The translations under genes were made by a program, and so were the position numbers. From Glandiceps talaboti (taxonomy: Eukaryota > Hemichordata > Enteropneusta > Spengelidae): a stretch of DNA of 64,000 nt. Positions within the stretch are counted from its first letter, which is position 1, and each line of letters starts with the position of its first letter. The stretch spans positions 3,375,001-3,439,000 of the forward strand of contig NC_135559.1 of the NCBI RefSeq assembly GCF_964340395.1, given 5' to 3'. Below, in pieces: positions 54,513 to 64,000 of this stretch. The notes under the pieces were generated by a model that saw nothing but the letters and a program-made list of their open reading frames with translations, searched no databases and was not told where the DNA came from.

Positions 54513-55701
54513 ATACCGCCAATGGCGTTGTAGCACAACTGTAGTTTTTAAAAATGTTTATCCATATGCTAGTCTATGTTGCTATGGGCGTGGTCTTGTT
54601 GCTAGGAAAATTTACATACATTTTTTGAATGTTTATTCAATTGTCTATTAAACCCTGTTGTTATCTTTGTGAAATACACCACCGTTTGGCTGTTGCTATG
54701 GGCGTGGTCATGGTTACTAGGGTATTTGCATACATTTTTTGAATGTTTATTCATCTGTCTTTCTATTCCTGTTGTTATCTTTGCAATATACGTGATTATT
54801 TGGCTGTTGTTATGGGCGTGGTCTTGTTGCTATGCAAATTTACATACATTTTTTGGATGTTTATTCAATTATCTATTAAACCCTATTGTTATCTTTGTGA
54901 AATACACCACCGTTTGGCTGTTGCTATGGGCGTGGTCATGGTTGCTAGGGTATTTGCATACATTTTTTGAATGTTTACTCACTTGCTTACCAGATGTTGT
55001 TATTTGACCAAAATATACTGCCATTTGGTTGTTGCTAAAGGGTGTGGTCATGGTTGCTAGGGCCAATTTTGTCAAAATGTTTTTAAGAAAATCTGCAGAA
55101 TAACAGTTTCAGAAACATCTTGCCAAGTTTCAGACTAATTGACCAAGTACTTTTTGAGATATAAGTTTTTGACCAAAATGGAACATTTTTACACCTAATT
55201 TGCATATCACTCATGGAATCATGGTATGCTTAATATTTCTTCGTCCATACATCCCTAGATACATTCCCATTAAATTTCAGCCCAATCTGCTCAGTAGTTT
55301 TAGAATTATAGATTTTTAACCAAAAAGACACATTTTTAGCCCTAATTTGCATATCACTGATGGAATCATCCCGTCATGAACAAATCTTACTTTACACCCC
55401 CTTAAGAATGTTCCCACCAAATTTCGCACCAATCTGCCCAGTAGTTTCTGAGTTTAAGTTTTTTGACCAAAAATCACATTTTTTGACCCAAATCACACAC
55501 CTGTGATGCGATCATTTTGATTTGAACAATTTCCCAACTAGACACCCAAAGTAATGGACCCACCAAATATCGTGGCAATCGGTTCAGCGGTTTTTGACTT
55601 TAAGTTGTTTACACACACACACACACACACACATCCACACACACAGACAGACAGACGCCGGGCGATCCCTATAGCACTACTGAACAAGTTCAGTTGTGCT
55701 A
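54513..55701 (+). mobile_element. Helentron/pearl-like non-autonomous element
   Basis: Its parts, in order: a left end with TAGCACAACTG (54531-54541); five units of about 114 bp marked by TTGCTATGGGCGTGGTC (near 54579, 54692, 54806, 54920 and 55032); about four units of about 148 bp marked by TTTCAGCCCAATCTGCTCAG; a (CA)n(GACA)n microsatellite (55611-55656); GCCGGGCGATCCCTATAG; and a 3' hairpin, TAGCACTACTGAAC-AA-GTTCAGTTGTGCTA, ending in CTAA. Left TAGCACAACTG and right CAGTTGTGCTA (55691-55701) are inverted terminal sequences. Tandem core, tetranucleotide microsatellite and terminal hairpin are the architecture of pearl/HINE elements mobilised by Helentrons. There is no coding capacity. Confidence 0.75.
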
Positions 55702-55960
55702 AAAATCATTGCATTGCATTGCAAAATCATTGCATGCAAAAATTCTGACATCCTACAGTTAAAATTGCAACCATTTCTTTGTCGCCATGGAGACCAATCA
55801 CTCTCATCTCATTTTACCAAGTGCCCTCAGCCTCAACATCCCATTTTCTGTCTCACAATGATAGAACCATACATAAAATCACAACAAAATCTACAAACAT
55901 CAGGCTGTAAATTCATAGCAAGTATTGCAGTTACATCCACACTTATCTGTACATAGGTGT

Positions 55961-56013
<53 letters not shown>
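55961..56013 (+). repeat. (CA)n microsatellite
   Basis: A (AC)n run with one AAAC interruption, followed by ATATATAC. Confidence 0.95.
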
Positions 56014-56019
<6 letters not shown>

Positions 56020-59000
56020 CACACTGACACATATACATACATCATTCCACCCTTTCACTTGCTTTGAATTGCAAATCACCCAGGTACCATTACACTTTCT
56101 CCTGAAACCAATATTCAAAATGGCTGTCAGTCTTGCAGACATTTCAATTGTGCTTGCTAATAGCCAATAAAGCTTGGTATGCTGAATGCACCCCTTTGTG
56201 GAGGCCTCATAAACTTGTTTTAATCACTTCACAAACTGGGTATAAAATGTTTATGTTCTCCTGACAATGTGAAAGCCTTCAATCTGTCCTTAGTTCACCT
56301 TGATATCGGCAAATAAATTGTAGAATTGTCCTGACAGTGTAACCACTCTTTTGTAATTGGCACTACTGTAATAATGTTTATATACCTACACAAGTCATAC
56401 TACTCTCTCCTAGTTTCATCACATAATGGCTTCCTTGTATTTCAAAACAGTGTTTTAATAACTAAACAGTGCTATTTAATGAAAAATTAATTTATACTCA
56501 GCATCAAATTACTTTCCTAATATTTTCCTAGAATTGTACAGTAGGTATTTTCACTTACTTATTCATAACATTCAGAAAGTCTACATTAAAATGCATGGTG
56601 TTCAAATATTCTCATAACATATTCTAATTTTTCACAATTTTTGTGATTGCATATGAAAATTTAGTGATAAATAGTTCACAGAGTATATGTCGCATTCTAC
56701 TCACATTTTGTCCACATATTTTAGGTTTTTGTGTCGAAAAATGACAAATATAATGTTGAATTTTCTAGATAGTACAATCATTCATTTTTACAGCATCACT
56801 GTCAAAGTCTGTTTACCGATTCCGAACCACGTTATTCAATTTTCTAACCATTTTGGCTTATTGTCAAAACCTATTACAATCTGTCGTACACAGAATCTTA
56901 AAGTCTGACAAGTAATAGACGTTATAGCCTTCACACATAAATTGTTGTGCTACACACGCTGTACTTGGTACAAATTGAAACAAATGTCACCTCATCAACT
57001 GAATTTCTATCCTATTCTATTCCGTTTCCATCTCAATTCAGACACTGATATTGATCCGCTGTTTAGAACTATCTTTACAAAGTGATCCTAAATGAAATAT
57101 TTTCAGCAATGGTAGACATAAAACCACATATGTAGCTTCCATTTATTTGGAATAGAGATACATGTATCTGAATGAAACTATAAGTAATATCATGTACGAC
57201 AGTTACAAATGAAATCTACTAACTAAAGTCCCTGTTAGAAAGAGTTCTCTTCTTCAAAACAACAGACCATATTTATCGAAGATAAAAATGTCAATTTTAC
57301 CAAATGTTCACAATTTATAAATGGAACACAATTTTCAGATAGCATACAAGTACACACCAACCGACCTAATGAACAGTAAGTTGAATAGTTATAAAACCTA
57401 ATTCACTCTTTTACATAGTGTTCAACATAAAACACCTCAACCAACTTCAATGCTGTCATTTGCTGTCAAAACCTCTCCTATCCTAGTGCCAACAGTTAGA
57501 CTTATATCCTAAGTATTCACTTCCTGTGAACACAAAGATAACACCTGACCTGTGTGTTAGTTATAACCACTGACCTGTGTGTTAGTTATTACAACATTTT
57601 ATAAATTATCACACAGTAACTCCTACACTATTGTTACTTCCCTTGCAGACAAAACAGTCAACAAAATCACCATGACCTTTCACCCTGCACACCTCGCACC
57701 TCTCTCACCAATGTTTGACCTCTGACCTCGTACTCTACCACTTCCCTCACCTGTTATTTGAACTTCCAATAATTGATAATCCCCCTCTCATAATTTGTTG
57801 CCTTACTGTTTATTCAACTGTTACAGGACAAAGGTCCCATTAGTCACCCATAGAAACACCATAGTTGGCCTGATTATTTTTGCTCAAGTTTGCGATACAA
57901 TGGCTATATTTGATGACAATTGTGTAACTAAAGTCAACTTTAACACACCTGGAATATCTATGTTTCTCTGACTGTTTTCCTACAATCATAATTTTCCCAA
58001 CATTAAAGCCCCATGTTTGAATCCCATGGTCTTGGCTTACTTCTCATCTTATCAGTAATCCCATTGGATTGACTAGGATTATTCATTTGTAGGACCAAGT
58101 TTTCTACTGCTCTGCCAAACACCCAAATTTCCATCCTAAACTGTTGTAGACGTTTGATACTGACACCCAGCTGACTTTTATCATTGTCATCTGTATAACT
58201 AGAACCGTATTTTCCTGACATGTGAAAATACACAAACGCCTCAAAACCAGCATCATTCCCACGATGGGATTTTTAGTTGGAAAGAGATGATGGCAAAATT
58301 GGCATGACACAACTCAAAAAAAATAAACCATTTTAAACGTGATATCAAAAAATAGTTATATCACAACTACATGACGTGACTAATTGTTTAAAAATCTTCA
58401 GAATAAAAATTTTAAAGTGTTCACTCATCCACAGCGTTCTCTGGAAGTAAGCCTGAATCCGATCTCATTAGTGACTTTGAATGTTTATTTGTTCAAAAGA
58501 TCGTGACTAATTAAAACATTGCAATGGCCTCCTGCCAATTTGAAGGTAGCCACACATTTGCCACAAATTTTTTAGTCCTGCCAGCAAGAAGGAATACCAG
58601 TCCCTGACTTCCCAGCATGCTACTGTGCTGCCCACAACAGGAAGCTGACATTTTCACACCCAGAAGCCAGTCCCGATCTCCCTGGCTTCATCTGAATGGG
58701 CTGTTCCAAACAGCAAAAGAATACCACACAAATGATTCAATAGAATGTAAATCTAACAATGGAAAGTCTCATTTACCAAACAATAGAGACAAATCAGTCA
58801 TTCTGTAAACCCAAATCAAATTAAACTAATAAATTAGATATTACTGAATCATTGACAAATACAATAGTATCTGAATGATTACAGATTTAATCTTTAATTA
58901 CAATGTACACAAAATATTTCTGTATTCAGACAGAGATTTACTGTTTTCCCCCTTGGTTACTAAACTATTGACTTTATTAAAGATCCCATTTATTGGTAGT

Positions 59001-60404
59001 TATCTGAGATACAGAGAAATTTAAAATATATTAGTTTCATACAATGTTTATTATGTCATGCAAGTCACGGCTACTATTGAATAAACTAATCCTACTGACA
59101 AAAGGCCGCCGTGGCTCGTTGCTCATTTCTAACCAAAACAGTACAATTGAGGAATTACATTATTGTGCTAATATAACTCAGATGTTTGGGGAGATTGAAG
59201 AACAGGCAGAGTACAATGTATGCAAATGTATACAGTATCGCATAATTTCCATGGTTACGCTAATGAATTCAATCAAATTAAAGAACCTTTCTTGCCGTAC
59301 TAAATTCTCTGTCATCTGACTTCCTTCGCATATTGGGTGTTTTCTAGGCAATGTTTTATCCAAATAATTCTTTGCAAAATGTATGAATTTGTGTGAGCCC
59401 TTATATTCACCTTTAAGCCTAAGGAGATACACATCACTTTTGCTTGCAAGCAGTCCATTTTCAGAGTGATATTTTTCAAAATGGCGCACATGATGATAAA
59501 TGCATTCGAAACCATCAAACTTTGGAAACTTATACCGTCACCATATCCTAAATTATTATAATGTAAAATACTACATGTAATTCTGTCTTTCTAAGACCTA
59601 CACGCCTTGAGGGACAAACATAAAATAATGCCACTTCTAGAAAACAGAGATGTGATGGATTTGCTGTCCACTTCAAATAAACGAGAAAGCTGTAAAAAGC
59701 AAAATGTCATGCACTAAAGCCTCAGTTCAAAGCAATACATGTATATGGTACACAAAATATATATCTCAGCCTACAGGAATTTAACCTCACATCAAATTTT
59801 AGTCAAAGGGTCAACATTAGTGTAAGTTACGACCATTATTTTTCTTTTCAGTTTAACCTGATGATACTGAGTAACGTTACTTTACTTCAACTAATAGATA
59901 CAAAGTTTAACTATGTGTTTCTCCCTACCTTATACTCAAGGCTTACATTTCAAGAACTGTGTTACTCAATTATTTTGACTCTAAGCTTTGTTTTTCACTA
60001 TCATAGGAGGTCTGTGAGTCTGCTTTGATAGGATTTGACAGTTGGACTATGAGTGGCCTAGATGTTCTGATTCCAAACCAACGGATAGACTCTAGACCAG
60101 ACTGATTCCAAACAAACTAGAAAACTTTATCAACTGGAACGTTCTACTTGGAAATAGTACAGGGGAAAAGTGAACAGCCCCAAAAGTAAACAGCTTCATA
60201 AAAAGCCAGTTTCAATATGTTTGAAACAACACACTCTGTATCATAACATCCATAGAAAGGCAAAACTATTACTAAGTTTGTACAATACCTATTTTTGACA
60301 GTACTACTGGAATGCGAGAACACCACAAAGGGACCAAAAATTCACCATGTGTAAGAGTCTTTACTAGGTGTTCAGATGTTTGTGATCTAGCTTGCCTACA
60401 AGCA

Positions 60405-60720
60405 TTGGCTTTCACTTGCCGTCTTACATCTAGCCTGTCTATAGGCATTGGCTTATGGAATGGTATTTACTCAGGAAAGTTTTCATACATCTAGCATGTC
60501 TACAGACATGGCATTCACCTAGCCTGTCCACAGGCATTGCCTTATGGCGTGGTATTTACCTAGGAAAGTTTTCATACATCTAGCATATGTCTACAGACAA
60601 TGGCTTATGCTATGGCATTCACCTAGCCTGTCTATAGGCATTGGCTTATGGCGTGGCATTCACCTAGGAAAAGTTTTCATACATCTAGCCTGTCTACAGA
60701 CAATGACTTAGAAATGGTGT
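60405..60720 (+). repeat. Minisatellite of about 60-70 bp, 5 units
   Basis: CATCTAGCCTGTCTACAGGC followed by ATTGGCTTATGGCATGGYAT and TCACCTAGGAAAGTTTTCAT recurs; some units lack the second half, giving a mixed array. Confidence 0.9.
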
Positions 60721-60880
60721 TCCCCTTCTTACACTTAGTCTGACATTGGTTTGGATTCACATTTGCCTTCTTTGGTGACAGGCAAATCCAATTGGCAAGT
60801 ACCAAATCCAACTAATGACTATAGGATGGGCAATACCAAATATAATTTACAATATTAACAATTTAGATGAGTTTTCTCAG

Positions 60881-60965
60881 TTTTTTACTCTGCCATATTA
60901 CAATATCTGGACCCCATTGTTAATTTACTCTGCCATATTACAATATCTGTACCCCATTATTAATT
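60881..60965 (+). repeat. 43-bp tandem duplication
   Basis: TTTACTCTGCCATATTACAA followed by TATCTGGACCCCATTGTTAA occurs twice with three differences. Confidence 0.95.
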
Positions 60966-63217
60966 TTATGCATTGAAATATATCAAAATTGGCAGTATCT
61001 GATCACTCGTGCTTGGAAAATTTTCATTATACATTATTGATGTTGACAGCAACAAAACAGCTGGCTTTGATGGAGACAGAGTGTCGTCTTACAACATGCA
61101 ATGTCAAGTAGAATTTAATGACACCAAAACTTAGTATTCAATGAACTTAGATATTGGTGATGTGTTTATTACCTTCACTTGGACAAACTAGACTTTCTAA
61201 TGACCCTACAAAGTACACAACACATAACTAATGAGGTATGAGTTCAGACAACATAGCTAAAATATGTATAAGGTACCTAGACTTAGAAATGACTGTCTGC
61301 AGCAAGGGATGTCTCTGCTAGACTGAAGAGTTTCAGAAGTAAGGAAATTGTCGTCCTGCCCTGGCCTGAAATCCCTGAATTCTAACTCCACTTATTCACT
61401 CTTCCCTGGAGTCTCCACAAAACCTCTCTCATACTTACAAAGTGCATAGTAGTGTTTCAATATGACCTTTACTAGAATCTACACCATCAGCTGTCTCTGT
61501 TAATTTTTCAGTTTCTTTTTAAGATGTCTTTAATGTCCTACAGGGTAGCATTATGTGGCGTCAAGATAGTCCTACAGGATAGCAATAGCAAATACCAAAC
61601 GACATCCATCAAATCTAAACAGCAAGCATGACAATGACTGAGAGTCATTTCTTGATGGGTTTTAGAGTCATATACACTTAAAACTTAGAACGAGCCCTTT
61701 CCTACGATACAAACCTGTCAAAAAATGAGTAACTTAACCACTCCCCCCTCACCGAAACAACAAGACACAAACAAGCAAACTAATTCCACAAGTGACGTGA
61801 CAGTTCCTGTATAAAGAAGTTCACCTTCCGGATGTGTCTCTCTTCTTCATGAAAACAAAAACTTGTCAATGATGAAACAACTACTTCAGGTTGTTCAGTC
61901 AGATAAGATAAGGAGAAAGGAAATGACATCATCAAATAGTTGAACATTTCTGAGATTTGTGTTGAAGTCAACAAATAACAACAAATACAGCACAATGGGA
62001 ATTACAAGATTAATATAAATCCACTTGTCAATGTCCATGGTAAAGATGAATTCTCAATAACCAGAATTTTGTTAACGTATCAACATAGTCATAATAACTG
62101 TCACACAACGGAAGCCAGTTTCAGTTGAACCAAATCGCCATCTGGCTCCACAAATTTGTTTTCTAACATTGCTACATTTCATCATCTGGCACAATAATAT
62201 TTATGTTACATTTTAATCCACTTACATGCCAGGAAAAATAAATGTTGTTACAATGTATATGATTTGGCAACAATCTGCAAAGCTATGGAATGATATTTTG
62301 TGGCACAGCAAATGTTGGTAAGATTTCTGTCACATTTTTACAAACTAGATTTTTGTTAAGTAAGATGATACAATGAAGCAAGGTAAGAAAGACTTGTTCA
62401 GATAGACATTTTATTTCATGTCAATTGGTTTCCATATTAATTCATCCTTGAACTTTTAAAAAAAACACTAGAATATATATCAATTTTTTTCCATCTATTC
62501 TGTCACCACTTTTCTTCATCTTTCGGACATCTGGAAACACAATCTCACGTAAATCCCTAACAGCATACGGAAGATGTGAGAGTATTCATTTTCTGAAAAT
62601 ATGTAAATATTTTGTGCAAACAGGAATGTTTAACTTTGTATAGTATTACAGTCATCACAAAGCTATGATAAATTAAAATGTTGGCCATGTTATTTGAAAA
62701 TTGTGGTTCCTTTCTATAAAACATGAACATTTTCAAGAATGGGTTGGGTAGAGGGAAGAGTGTTCTGCTGAAAATTCAAGAAAATATTTATTTGGGTCCT
62801 CAAAATTGATGATGAAATTCATCGGAAATGGAACAAAATTTTACTAGATTACACTTCTTTAGCGAACAGCAGTTAACTGGGCTTACATGTTCTAAATATT
62901 ATTGAAAAATACAGTAAATATTTTTTGCAAATCTGGGGGCCAGGCTGTAATAAGCTTATAACCAGTCTCCCATATACATATTACATACAGCAGGTATAAT
63001 TATTTAACACATTCCGGGGTCAACCAGCAAAAATGTAATCTGCAGTGACAATAATTTATTCGCTCTGCTAGAATAGTGATGAAAACGTACAATTGGAGTG
63101 TTCCCTATACATGAGTCACAACTGATATGCTGTGAGTCATTACACCCAAGCTATTGTTGATCGACACCTCTTACATAACAATTACTCACTTCCTTCAACC
63201 TGTACATACAACACATA

Positions 63218-63423
63218 CTGTAAACCTGGAAATGTTCGCGTAAGATTTATTTTCGCTAATTTTGCTACAAAACAAAAACGCGAAAATAAGTAGTAGCGAA
63301 AATATATATTTCTGCATAATGCAATGTACCAGTATGGTTATTAGTGAAAATTAATCTTTGTGAACTACATGAAGACTGTAAAATCGCAAAATTTTCTAGT
63401 CGTGAAAATATGCAGGTTTACAG
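63218..63423. mobile_element. 206-bp MITE with CTGTAAACCTG TIRs and TA target-site duplication
   Basis: The left end CTGTAAACCTG and right end CAGGTTTACAG are exact inverted repeats flanked by TA (63216-63217 and 63424-63425). The interior has TTCGCG/CGCGAAAATA and TAGCGAAAATA motifs, typical of a MITE type widespread in marine invertebrate genomes. The CpG-rich core contrasts with AT-rich flanks. There is no coding capacity. Confidence 0.85.
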
Positions 63424-64000
63424 TATCTCACTTCCCTCACCCTGTTCATAACATACCTCACTTCCCTCAACCTGTACACTAAACACACCTCACGTTCCTC
63501 TAAATATCAGGTAACATATCAACTGGAATAATGAGAACTATTTTAATCAACAAACATTTATCTTATCAAGTTCATGGTTAGTCTATACAACTGATTAAAA
63601 TTCAAGGTTTTTTACACCCTCTGAGGGCCAAGGTCACAGAACCACAACCTTTGACGGCACTGGATACCTACACAACCCTAAATGTTCAAATGAAAATGTT
63701 TACCTACAATAAAAAAAATTGTTGTTTTTTTTAGTCAGGGTAGAAGTTTTCATTTGTAACTATGAACCTTGAGTCCATGAACATTGTTTGCAAAGATGAA
63801 GTAATTCAAATTTGTTCCATTCTCATAACCCTACATTTTTAAGGCATTTTCTAAAAAATTTCAGTAGACAGGATTTCTTTTGAATAAAGATAAAAATAGT
63901 ACGATGTTGACAAATATGTCTGTATTTTTAATTCTCAAAAAAATATGACAGATTGTCGTAAGTCAAAAGGTCCTTCAAAATACCTAACACAGTTGAATAA

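Larger units (their letters stand above)
49621..64000 (-). other. Upstream glypican intron (at least 14.4 kb, open at right)
   Basis: The two N-terminal glypican exons (signal peptide; CPxGxTCC Cys-rich part) were sought on minus and not seen, so this is probably one intron running off the window. It holds long tandem arrays (49.7, 50.6-51.15, 52.75-53.15 and 60.4-60.7 kb), the Helentron-like element, (CA)n runs, a poly-C tract (53949-53966) and a MITE. No other gene is supported. Confidence 0.7.

Noticed and set aside
54669-55007. 112-codon frame with repeated WLLLWAWSW-type peptide
   Set aside because: Translation of the 114-bp repeat in the Helentron-like element.

Overview
The window is eukaryotic nuclear DNA, AT-rich and intron-rich, with GT-AG splice sites, dense simple repeats, many minisatellites and small foldback or TIR transposons. 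Exon content points to a slowly evolving marine invertebrate (non-vertebrate deuterostome or lophotrochozoan). The phylum is an inference; nothing here fixes it. No prokaryotic operon, CRISPR array or rRNA/tRNA gene was found.

Two protein-coding genes are well supported and convergent. (1) On +, positions 478-7370: a RagA/RagB-type GTPase (RRAGA/RRAGB orthologue), eight coding exons with consistent phases and a 310-residue product, complete from start to stop. A second possible first exon (970-1047) would give a longer, Arg/Ser-rich N-terminus, and polyadenylation signals lie at 8640 and 8776. (2) On -, from beyond the right edge down to 15140: a glypican of the GPC4/GPC6 (Dally-like) type. 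Its last six coding exons are at 49620-49229, 34813-34648, 31376-31246, 17020-16749, 16294-16119 and 15348-15140; they encode 447 complete residues, including the Ser-Gly glycosaminoglycan site and the GPI-signal tail. The signal-peptide and first Cys-rich exons were not found and probably lie beyond 64000.

Layout: 1-477 CpG-containing RagA promoter, perhaps bidirectional (a short open frame leaves the left edge on -); 478-8.8 kb RagA; 8.8-15.1 kb intergenic DNA and glypican 3' flank with a long foldback, two CACGTG sites, a TA-flanked MITE and TGACATCA clusters; 15.1-49.6 kb glypican exons and large introns; 49.6-64 kb an upstream glypican intron made almost wholly of repeats, including a complete Helentron/pearl-like element (54.5-55.7 kb) and a TA-flanked MITE (63.2 kb).

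The two genes have no known shared pathway: RagA acts on lysosomes in amino-acid signalling to mTORC1, and glypican is a cell-surface heparan-sulphate proteoglycan that modulates Wnt, Hedgehog, BMP and FGF ligands. The strongest non-coding signals are six consensus CArG boxes in about 200 bp beside a glypican exon, MiT/TFE-type E-boxes in the RagA promoter and downstream of RagA, and the Helentron-like element with a related array in the last glypican intron.
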